A DNA stretch of 64,000 nucleotides, from the NCBI GenBank assembly GCA_012845835.1, contig JABAKD010000025.1, forward strand, positions 957,001 to 1,021,000, in the 5' to 3' direction. Below, piece after piece: positions 22,501 through 34,500 of the stretch (positions are counted from its first letter, which is position 1; each line of letters begins with the position of its first letter). The position numbers and the translations under genes were made by a program. The notes under the pieces are model-generated. The model was not told the origin of the DNA. It saw only the letters and a program-made list of their open reading frames with translations, and searched no databases. This DNA is from Undaria pinnatifida. Lineage: Eukaryota > Sar > Phaeophyceae > Laminariales > Alariaceae.

Positions 22501-25500
22501 TTCGATGTTTTACTAGGTAGAAAGTAGTACAGGCTCATTCGTTTCTTTTTGTCAGCACACGCGGTTCGAAACACACCGTTCAGGCACTCACTTCGCTAGA
22601 GAGCGACAATAAGAGCCCTGGCACCACAAACGCACACAGAAATATAGAGGAAAGGCACCGACAGCAACCCCCTGTTGCTATGTTGGAGCTGGTGTAAGAC
22701 ATCTGGGTGCATGGAGAGCAGTAGTGGCGTAGATGGATGCCGATCGAACCGCAAGGGAAACATCGCCTTGTGCCGGACTTAGAGCCCCTTTTGAGCGAGC
22801 TACGAGAGAGAGGTGCCCACTGCCGTAAACTTGTGTCACTTACAGAAAAGCATACTTTGGAACTTGGCTGCGCTTAACTCGAGGCATGCGATCGGCACTG
22901 TTTTAGCAAACTGGCACGTATTGATTTCGGCTGGTGTTTTGCGCTATTACACACATAAAACATCCACCACCAACTGCCGTCTTTTCTCTTGGTTTTCAAC
23001 ACCCTCATCGGTACAGATGTTGCCCGACGTCCACGCGTCAATTATTTCGAATGCTGTTGCCGGTATGTGGAGATGAGATTCACCTCGTCCTCAACGACAC
23101 AAGCAAGAGGTTCCCACTGCGTAGACTAAACGCGCTCATGAAGGCACACTACAGACGGCGTCGGGCGCATTCGTTTTTTTCCGCGGCCTACTGTGCGCCG
23201 CGTGCACAAGACAGGCAACTAAAAACGAAACACACATGTCTGGTCACACACGCTGATGTCGATGATTAGAAACCGCTGTAGTTTTTGTCCGTACACAGGC
23301 ATATGTCGCTCTGCACTGCACTGCTACATGTGACGGGCTCAAACATGTGGATGTCTATATCTACGACGGTGATGGCACATTTTCTGCCATGACCCTGCCG
23401 CTTTCAACCTGCGGTCACGACCTGCTCTTTGCAGCAACACGCGTTATTGCAAATTTTTAGGAGATAGATAAAGAACAAGCACACTCGACGTATAACAAGA
23501 CCATAGACTACACGAACATGGATGCGTCGAATCAACTTGTTGTATCGTCAACCGTGGCAGAAATATAATACGACAAAAGCAATCCACACATACCCGCACA
23601 TGGATTTTCACATCGCCTGCATTCGCCACAACATAGAGAGAAGAAAGATATTAATTAATTTATAGCAACCAACCCCCTGTTGCTTTGCTGTGCCTGTGTG
23701 GCGTATTTGGGTGCGTGGAGAACAGTAGTGCCGTAGATGCAAGCCGATCGAACCGCGCCAGCAACATCGCCCTGTGCGGAACTGAAGACCTCAAAAGCGA
23801 GCTAAGAGAGAGGTGCCCACTGCTGTGAATATTTTGGCGGTCACAGACAGGCATGCAAAATACCTTGACTGCGCTTCACTCGAAGGGTGCGATTGGCCCT
23901 GTGCGCGACAGAGGTAGGTACATGGACTACACGACCCACGCGTCGATGTTTTTGAACGCTGTTGCCTGTGTGTGGGGTTGAGTTTGGAGGAGTATTAGCT
24001 TGCGCGGTGAAAACCGACGTACCATTTCAGTGCCTTACCGCCGACGTACTTTGTTTGCATTCCCGTATTAGACTATATCAGTAGGATACACCATTTCTTT
24101 CTTTGTCTTCGGTTGAGGTCTATGGATTAGGATAACGTACAACATCCTTTGACCAAGAAGTGTTGTCCCGGGGATTGGGTTATCCTTGCGTCTGGGCTTT
24201 TTTTAGCTCTGCATGTGTGATCTCGCGAGATTGTTCTCCTGAGACCCGGGTTCTCTTTCCATCTCACGTTCGGTTTCCTCTCTCCTAGAACGAATGTCAA
24301 TAGACTAGACTATAGACCTATACATCAACACCACCGATGGAGGTTTTCCTTCGTCCAGTCTTTTCCGGTTCACCTTTTTCTTCAGGCATTCCTCTTTTGC
24401 AAAATCCATGTCTTCTTTTGACAACTAGTTCTATACGATCCATGGCCAATACATCACGCCCACCCTTGGGGGTCTGCTCTTGCTCCCCCCCCGCTACATT
24501 TTCTACACCCCAACAAACAGCACACATACAAAGTTTCTACTGCTTCACATATCTCGTCAACAACGGGACAAAACATGAAACTTCTTTTGTGGAACAGCAC
24601 GACGTGTTCGGCATGTAATCCTTGCCCAGAGTACTTCTCGCGTCTTTCATTGCCAACTACACCCGTGCAATTTCTTTCTTTCCGCCACGATCTCTCTTTA
24701 CGTCAAATACCTTCTGGCCCCACTCACTGCCCAATGGAGGCGGGGAGAACGATGTACTCAAAACCAATACTTCAGATATTATTTTCTCTCTTGTCTTGGG
24801 CATAAGATTGAAATTGACAGCATTTTCTTACATAAATGAATGATCGCATGCTTGTTTTAGGATCATTTCAGAGTTGATATTCCGCCAATCGAGAGTGTAT
24901 TAGCGTTAGGGTAACAATACTATATTCAGCTACACGCCCCTATTGCACTCAGCGGCTCCCATTTTATTATTATTGTGGTTATGCCACGCTACTTACGGCG
25001 CTGGGTACTGATCGCAACTCCTTACGACTAATGAATTTTCGGTTTGTGATCTACTCAGGCTGTTGGGCGGTGACGTGTGTAGCCGCCCTTGTTGTATTCG
25101 CTTTTGGGGGTGTCGGAATGGGCTGAAAAGGGTTATTGGTTGCGTCGAATAGGGGAAAACTGTCGTCCGCAGAGGGTAGTCCATAAGTGTAATAGATCTG
25201 CCGAGGCATACCTGCCCAAGATGTAGTCGAGCACGGGATTATTTTGCCCCTTCTTGCGGCGCGGCCCAGATAGCTCCAATGCAATTCCAATAAAAAAGTA
25301 AAAATTGGGCCTGCTTGGCATGGGCGGCAGGTGTCTTGCCAACGCCTCAGACTTCCCTTTTAAACCAAGCCTGCAGTAGGACGAGTGCCCTATTTTCATC
25401 GCCGGGTTTGAGCCAGTCGTACGGGTCAGTCTGCATCACACGAAACAAGAAGCCTTGGGCGAATTTTATGGCGCAGCATGGCCTACCGTTACCCTGCGAT

Positions 25501-28500
25501 CGCGGCACAGATGTTAAACAACACCAATGCTTGAGATCACGAAGGGGCAGGTGTTGAAAACTTTAGGCGAGACACAGAATATTCCTGCAGGTCGACCAAG
25601 TAATCATGTCCTCGGTGGTACTTACATCATAAGTTTTTCACAAGCGGAAGAGAAGCAACATATAATTTTCCCTCACATTCATGATGACAAGTACGACGGG
25701 AGGCGCGTATCTTTTCGTCTCTCGACAATCCCGAATACAAAACGTTATCCAATCACTACAAAATGGCCCAGTACCCATTGGAGGGGCGATTCCAGGGCCG
25801 TACCATATTACTAGCCCACCCCGATGAGCCGCATATGCAGAAATATGGGAACTCGGGTAAAACCGGTACTGCGATATATATCATGATCATCAAGTCGAAT
25901 ATGCGGCTCAATAAAACACACTCAGAATCCACCCCCATAAATGTGATCGGATAGGGCCTGCAGCCGGGAAAAACGTGAACAATTGCAATTGAGGAAACAC
26001 TTCGGCGCTATGATCAGGGAAACCAACACAGAAACCTTCTGCGGGCCGCCGGCATGGCGGGGGGTGACCCCAAAAAAGGCAAACACTCGAAACGGATAGG
26101 TGACACCACCTACTGCCCCGTGAAGGGAAGAAGTGTCTAGCTGTCTACCTATAAACGTAGAACGAATACAACACAGGAAAATAACAGACAGTCCAGTGCC
26201 ACGGCATGAATGGACAAGGTACCCTGGTCGCCCCCAGGCTCGGAGCTGAGCAGGGCATAGGCAGGGCGAAGTTTGAATGAACACGAACAAACGACAGTCC
26301 TGTGCCTGAAACAGCAACCTGATTACCCACACCCTCACCCTACACTGAGTGGGGGGGGTCGGCAGGACTGAACGAAAATTGTAGGAACCGCCCTAAACTT
26401 GGTTGTAACGAACGAAACACCACGAACAACCCAGGAAGAACTCTAAACCTCGTTCCCGAAACAAATACAAGTACGCGGAGAAGCAACGAATCTTCCCATT
26501 TCTGTCCTGAATTCTACGCCATTTTTCATGTAGCTGGGGTGAGGCACATATCTCTGCAGGTCGAGCAAGTAACATGCACTCGGTATTACTCACATTTTAA
26601 GGGGAGAAGCGCATAATAAGCAACTTGCATTAGTGTCTCAGAATCATGATGACAACTTGGACGGGAGGCGCATGTCTCTCGGTCTCCTTGACAGAATCCA
26701 AATAGTAAACGCCGTTCAATCAAAGCCAAAAAGACCAATTACCATTCATAAGTGCGGTATTTGACGGCCGTTTCAAGGCCGTACCAGGCCAGTCGCACGA
26801 ATGCCTCACAGACAACGTAGTTAAAGGCCCCCTTTACCGTAGGCTTGGTCTCAACGAAAAGAAATAGAGCAAAGCTGGCACGTTGCTCGGGCGAATTTTC
26901 TCTATGCCCCCAAATGATCGACAAAAACGGGCGTATATCCCCCTTAACCATTCCCAACATTCATAACCTGCTGCTGCGCCTGCGGGCATTCGTTGTCGTC
27001 ATACGAAGATACCAAGTGTATGCAACGATACTACACGGCTGGGCTTGTGCGTGAGATGCCGAACATGAGAGCTTATCTTATTCAAGGCGAAACACACCCG
27101 AAAGCACCCTCGTCGGGCACCTACATAACATTACTGAATCAGAACATTCGAACTATAGCCACACATGTAGTCGCTGATACGCCCACAGAACAATCAACCC
27201 TGTTTTCAAGTTTCGATGCGTCAACGTTTTGAATTTTGTTCGCTGGGATATGTCCTTGCATATCCAGTACGGCATTCCCCAACGCCCGGCTCGTTTGGTT
27301 TTGTTGTTGAGGCGTTCCGCCTACTCAAGACGATCCGTGTCACGCAGGCAACCTAGACGGCACAGTCTACCACGTCCCCCTCCCCCCCCCTCTGTCTCCG
27401 ACGCCGGGCTCTATGAAATATCGCACGCCGGATAAGGGTGTTATTTGACCCTCAAAAAATTGAAAACTAAACAAGTACGGGCCAGAAGATACTGGATTTA
27501 GCTCGTGCCACACAATCCAACATATTGAGCGCCTTCGCCCCCATTCCACCTACGGATTTCATTCCAACGCATGGTAAAGTTCGATAATGAATATTGCTCG
27601 TGAAGCGATGACGGTCTTGATAACGACTTTGCGCGTCATAATAGCATGAAACCGGACTCCTCACCTTCTTCGCGCGTGACAGCGCGACAGCAGTCTCCTT
27701 TCTCGAACATCCCTGAGGTACTTCGCGTGCTCGTAGTTGCGACGTCTTGATGTCGCGGCTGATCTTGATTTGAGAAAAATGTTACTCCGCTCTGCAGAAA
27801 GTGGAGATCGTTCTTCGAACTTCTTGGAAAAGCTTCGCGAACTGAAGAAAATTACTCCCATAGCAGGAAGTGGATATCGTTCTTCAAGCTTCCTGGAAAA
27901 GCTTGGCGAACTCAGCGCGACGCCGTTTCATAGTGCCAGTCGATACGTACATCAAAGGCGACGAGGTTCATAACCTGAAATACTGATGTGCACCGAGTCC
28001 CTGAGTATATGACACGGGCTGCAGAGGTGGCACCGAAGGGTCTGTTAAGATCACTTGTGAAATGAAATTCTGCTCGAAAGTGGCGCTTATGCGGCGAAAC
28101 CATGGAAAAAAGTATGAGTAGAAACGTAGGAGTGGAGGAGGAGGAGAAAAACGATTAAGGAGTGATAGAGATGGGCGATACCTTCACCTGATCACGGGAC
28201 TATGCCCAATCTATGCTCTACGGCAGCCCGTCCTCTGCCTTGCATCGTTCCATGTCACGTCCTTGCAATTAGGTTTAAGTAACGTCTTCTGTAATGTTCT
28301 TCCGATACGTTTGGTGGTAAGTTAGTTAACCTGTACAAAGATCAACTTCCTATACAGATAGCTTGGTTCTTACACAGGATGCCGCCCAGAAAGAGCAAAC
28401 TCCTACGTATTCGGCGGCATGTTGACTTTATCCGCATGTAGAACTATTATACTCAGAGTACTCAAGATGGTAACTAATAATCAAATAGATACGAATGGAC

Positions 28501-31500
28501 TGCAGAGTCCATATTCAAAGCAATTCCAGAGTGTACTCGTTATGGAGAAGTATTTAGCGTTCACGGGCGTCAAGGAATACCACGTTGCTGGTGTTTGTCG
28601 CAGACATGTGGTGGACGGCGGTACGTTTTCTACTTTTTGCAATCGGCTTTACATTGTTCAGCTCAATTCGTAAGAGATATCATCCTCAGCAACCTTTCTA
28701 AGCGTACCGTAGGTGCAGATAGGTGTGTTCCTTTCCCCGCCTCGGTGCTCGATCTTTTGAAATGCGCACAAGGTTGAGCATTCCCACTGCTCGATGCGTT
28801 TCATCGAAGTAGTGCTAACTCACACGTTTTCCGCTGCATAGACGATTTTAGAAGAGAAATTCCGTATATTGTCATAGCCACGAGATTCACCTAGCACAAT
28901 CGGAAACGCTGGTGCTTGTGGCCACGTGTGGAGCAAAAGCTAGTATCACGATGCTCAGCAGCATCATGCGGTGAAATAGTTGGGGAGATTGTGCTGATGA
29001 TGCAACTTGAACTGCCTAATACTGCGATGATGGACAGGTGTTTGGGTGGGATTCTACGGGCTCGATCCATTTCAACGAGGTCAACTGCTCCGACAATGTG
29101 GCGACATCATACGGTGGCTGCTTTTACGGTGCAGGCAGAAACACGTTCAACGAGGGCACCGTCATGCTAGGCAACAAGGCGCTTAGCGGTGGCTGCATAC
29201 GTGAGAGGAACCTGTCTCGGTTATAGTAGGGGCGCTGACACCGGTAACACCAGTGACATGATATATATATATATACTAGAGATGTTCGAGTGCTGCAAAC
29301 GTTGCAAAGCCTCTCTACCGGACAGGGCACTATCGAACACCTCGAGTCTTGCCGAAATCGCACGCCGGCACCAATGTCGTTCTGGATAGGTATCAATCAC
29401 TCGTACACGTCTTGCAGCTTGTGTGCAGCCACTCCCCCAACACTAGCAACCCGTTTTGAACTGCACATGACATCCATACTAGTAACGAGTACCTTGTCCC
29501 CAAACCTCGAGGGTGGTGTACTACGGTATTGAATGGAGTTGTCAGCAATTTTGCGTAGAACCGCCGAGATTCGTCGATGACTGAGGTTGTAGCCTCGTAG
29601 TAGATCTCGTTGGAAGGCTTTCCAATCCACTCCGATGTCTCCCGCGCCACACCTACTGTAATACATTATCGGCCTAGCCGTCAGATGCTTGGCATGAGGT
29701 CTCCTGCGAACTTCCACCTTATGTTTCCGACGTGTCCCGGACAGTCGTGCACGAGAGCAGCAATGTTAGCATCACCGGAGGTGAATATACATGCGAATGC
29801 GACGAACTAGGCGGTTTCCTTTTTGCTGAGGGTGGCAGTTTTGTGAAGATCGCCGCGGGATTGTTCCAGGGCAACGTTGCGGGCTCGAAAGGCGGCGCGG
29901 TAAGGGATTCGGATTGTCAATACATGGATGAAAAACTGCATTCTGTGCGACAGCTCAGCTCAGGCATTTCTAAAACTTGCTCTGATGCAGTAGACTATGC
30001 ATGCGTCGTCCTCAATGCAGGAAGGGTGCGTTCTTTTAATGATCAGCCCGACACTTTGTACGTACCTATCACGTCTTATGTATGCAGGTGCTCAGTACCA
30101 TTTTCAATACAGTGCCTCGCGCGAGAGTTAGCCGGGATGATTAGTGGCAGCACTGAAAACCTTCCCCGCATACAATTTTAACCTGCATCGATGGTGTATA
30201 GTGCGGCACATCAATGGACCGCTTGAACATATATATTTTCATGCGTACGTCAGCACCAACCTTGACGGTAGGTAACGTCATGGGGCAAGACACGTTTTTC
30301 CGATGCAGACCATTCATTTTTGTGTCCTCTTGTTTCAGCGTCTGCTCTATCGCTTTTGCAACATGTCGTTCTTCACCTTTGTTGTTGCTTTTTTTTTACC
30401 TATAAAACAGCTACGTAGTTATTTGTTCCACTGCCGTTTTGGAAATCGGTACACGGCCGCCCGTGCCAGAATCCCAAACCTTGCAGTCAAATTGGTGTTG
30501 CCTTCGTTACCATAACTCGGCTCTAAAATTCATGTCAATATCGACTATCACACAAGTCGTTTTCCCCAACGGCTCGCGTCCCTTACACCGGCTTCCGGCC
30601 TGAAACTTGTTTGTTTATGGCACGAATATGAACTTCTTTTGAACGTCCTATCCGGCTTTCTTTTTGGTAACACCGACAAAGATCTACTGCGACGGAGGGG
30701 TCAACGGATTGGATGTTTTGATCGAGGGGGGGGTGTTCAGCCAAAACGAGGCGCAGTCGTCCGGAGGCGTGATCGCTTCGTGGGGGAATGATGTGAAAGT
30801 CACTTTCACTGGGGGCACCTTCGCCAATAACACCGCAAAGTGAGCTTTCCAACTGGCCCTGTCGCGTACCACTCGTTACAGTTGCAATATGTTAGCTATG
30901 TGGTTGTGATCCCACCACCTGAAATGAGAACATTGAAGTACCACCACTGTAGATATCGAAAAACCCCCCATCCATAATCCCATTGCTATGTGCCTGCCTC
31001 TCCACATCTTTACATGATCGAGGATGTCGTTCCCACTTACCACAGCTGGAGTTTTCTTTCGCGAGAAACACGATTGTTTCGGCTGGGGATCCTGCTCCGA
31101 TCTCTCTTGGCTACCCTGATTCGTATCACGCTCTGCGCATTGTCTCAGGCTTTTCGGGGGCTTCATATTTGCAGAGGAAGAAGCTAGTATCGTGTGCAAA
31201 GGGAGCACGATCGTGAACAACTCTGCTGGTGTCCTAGCCGGCGGTATATTTGCTCAAGAATCCATGTGGGTGAACTTTAGCTGCGACCTGATCTCCAACG
31301 AGTCGCCCCAAGCCGCGGCCATCTACCTGACGAACGTTAACAGTGCCACGTTCGAAAACCAATTCGTCCTCGACAACCTGGCCTCGGGAGGCAGCGTGAT
31401 GTATGTGACCGCGAGCACCGTCGTTGTCAGAGACGTGAGGTTTTCGTCGAGTGTCGGCCTTGGTGAATACTCCTCTAACCGCGCGGTACAGTTGGGCGCC

Positions 31501-34500
31501 GACACCACTTTCGAAGCGGAGAGTTGCGTGTTCGTTGGCTGGCAAGGTGACACCATTATCTTCAGCACGAGCTCGGCTAATGGATCGCTTGTTCTTGACA
31601 GCTGCGACTTCAGCGACAGCGCCGCGACCACGGCAGTCATCTCGCCCAACTCCGATGCGGAAATCCGCAACGCCGTCGTCAGCAAGGACACCGTTCTCAA
31701 CGTCATCCAAAATGACTCCCTGCTTCTAGTTGACCGTGCTTTGGATTGCGATAATTCCAATGCCTGCGGGGCTGGAGCGTGCGTGAACAGTAACCTCGGT
31801 GTATTGTGCGAGTGCGTCGAGGGCGGGTATTGCCTGAACGATGGCGGTGGTCTATCCCTCAACCTCACAAGTCCACCAGCTTTAGAGACCTTCAGCCCTG
31901 ATACGGTATCTTATGAGTTGGAGGTCTCGTCGACGATGCCGGGATCGACGCACATAATCTGGTACCTGGAATACGATGGCGGTGACCTAGACCTGGTTGT
32001 GCTCCCGTACAGCGGGGTGTTGCCTCCTTACGGTGCAGTTACTGTTCATGTTTCTGGTACCTCTGTGACGCAGAATATAGGGGGGGGGGTGCCAAGTCGT
32101 TTCGATCTGATATCGATAGGGAACGATACCTCGCCCTCTGCCGCCGTCCAAAATTTTGAAGTCACCTCGGCATACTATTTATGTAAAGCTTTCGAATACT
32201 ACGACGACACTTTGCTTGCCAGCCACGAAAACGATGTCATCCAGTGCAAACAATGTGCTGCCATCGAGGGTGACGAGGGGGTTGATTGCACGAGTCCGGG
32301 GGCGACAAAGGCCTCGCTGCCGATTCGGAAGGGTTACTGGCGCTCAAGTAATCAGTCCCTGGTGGTTCACGAATGCTTGCACTCGGACGCCTGCGTGGGT
32401 GCGACGGAAGTATCTAATTCAGACGGCTACTGCGAGGATGGATACAAGGGTCCATGTGAGTCCGCCCAAAGCATTAATATAGTGTTCGGGTCCATGACGG
32501 GATATTGTAGAAGTGTTTAGCCGTGTTGGCGAGTCTATGGCGAGCAGCCCCGCTACCGAACGACATTGATGGTAGTGCCAGAATATGTCACGGCCGATCA
32601 ACCCTTCTATTGATTTGAACGCTGCGGTTTGCATTTCTTGAACAACCTTACCGACGACGGTAATTGGCTTCGTGTCAAGCATCGATCACTCTTTTATGGC
32701 ATGTTCCCAAATATCACTGTACCGCTGTTTTTTCAGATTGCGCCGTCTGCGCTGAAGGGTACGGACGGAGCCTCGGTAACACTTGTCATTACTGCGACGG
32801 AACTATGGCCCGTTTGCTCATCTTGGCCTGCACAGTCTTCGCGGTGTTAACGCTCTTGCTGCTATTCCTTGCAGCTGCTTTTCTTGTCGGCGGGCCTCAT
32901 GCTATTATCGCCGTCCGCGACTACGTGAAACACACGTTCTCCACGCTACGGAAGGCGTCCATGTCTTCGCTTTCTGTGAGAGAGAACAAGTATCCAGAAC
33001 GGAAACATTCCGTCAAAGGAGCCATACTAGACTCAGAGGTTGTATGCGTTGTTCCAGTGCTTGACTTTACAGCGAACGTTAAACGCGGCGGTGGTGAAGA
33101 TGGCCCCGAATGGAAGATGGAATCAACGCGTTCATCAGAGAGTGACGAGGCTATAATGACGTACACCGGGCCTTTCGCCGTCAATGTTGGAGGCATAACC
33201 GGTATGGTGCAGACGATGGAGACGGGTGGACACGATACTACAGACGAGCCAGTTTATTCTGGTCGACTTAGTCGACTGACCGTGGAAAAACAGGACAAAC
33301 CCGTCGAAGTCGCGGCTGCGGGCGGCGGGAATTCCAAGTGCTGCGGAGTCGACAAGAAGGTCATGCGTTGGTCATCGAATCTACCACTAAATAAGCTCAA
33401 AATTGTAGTGGGAGTATGGCAGATCCTCGCCGTTTTTTCGAGCATCACCGGGGTCGAGTTCCCGAATTCCTACTCGGTGTTTCTATCTTGGATCAACGTC
33501 TTCAACTTCGACCTAGGGTACATTCTCTCGGCCTCGTGCGTCATGCCGTCTGTGAACTTCTACCTTAGCCTGCTGGCTACGACGCTCGGGCCAATTGTGT
33601 TGGCTTCCGGTCTGGTGTGGACGTACCGGATGGCGAAAAAAAGGGCGGGAATCGGGTCCGCTGGAGAAGCCGAAAAACGACAGGCATGGTCGAGACACAT
33701 GACAGCAGGGTTACTTCTATCGTTCCTGGTGCGCACACATTGTTTGACGTGCGAAGTTAACAAAGCCCAAGAAGGGGAGATGGATAAGCGGAAATCACGG
33801 TATAGTTTGTTTACGAATCACCACATGTGGAGATGGACTATTCCATCCGTTTCATCTCTAGGGCGGGGGTGACTGGTTGGTTGTGAGACTGTCATGAATC
33901 CAAGGTTTGGTATGGGCTGATGGGCACATTTAGTAGGCAAAAAAAGGTCGCACTGTTGTGGCTGAGGTTCCGTGATTTCGTCATGGCGGCAGCATTTCCT
34001 TCGATTGCGACCAAACGGTTGATCGTGTAGGACCCATACATAGTGCCTGACGAGGGTGGCCATGCATAAATCAGCACTCTTGTTGTGTCTATCTCCCTGC
34101 ACCCTGTTAATTACCAGCCGAAAACTCTATATTTGGCCTTGTAGATTACTCGTGCCTTCGCTTATGTGCCGATTAATCCGTTGCATCGTGCAACTTGTAG
34201 GTGTTCACCTCGGCCTCTTCCGCGTTGTTGAAGACGTTCGCCTGCGATGAAAATGCTGTTGCCGGAGAACGCTACCTCAGGGCAGACTACAGCTTATCGT
34301 GTGACACGGGTTTGCACATGTTCTTTAACGTGTACGCGGGGCTCATGATCCTGGTGAGTAAACTGCCGGTCCAACGTTGTCGCTGTGCGCAAACAACGTT
34401 GGGTCTCTGTACACGAGGTATTTTGTCGTCTAGCCTACAGTGCATGCGGAGTAACCATTTGTTTTTCGCGAGTTGCATGCATTCAATAAGCATGCCTCTG

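Larger units (their letters stand above)
16543..29037 (+). other. Gene A intron 1, 12.5 kb, repeat-filled
   Basis: Bounded by donor GTGAGC (16543) and acceptor ...GGACAG (ends 29037); both neighbours are in phase 0, so direct splicing is possible. It holds dispersed repeats (21000-21480, 22660-23090, 23660-23990, 25573-25816, 26545-26790), tRNA-like palindromes (21742-22110) and a CATACATTGT minisatellite near 19431-19490. Unrecognised open frames of 130-170 codons occur at 16994-17509 (+) and 17603-18001 (-); neither shows a domain. The remaining sequence (18480-19400, 19800-20990, 24000-25570, 26990-28900) shows nothing I can support. Confidence 0.6.

Noticed and set aside
32456-32520. Read-through of gene A exon 5 past the donor
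   Set aside because: The splice donor GTGAGT, the phase and the identical boundary in gene B all favour splicing at 32455.
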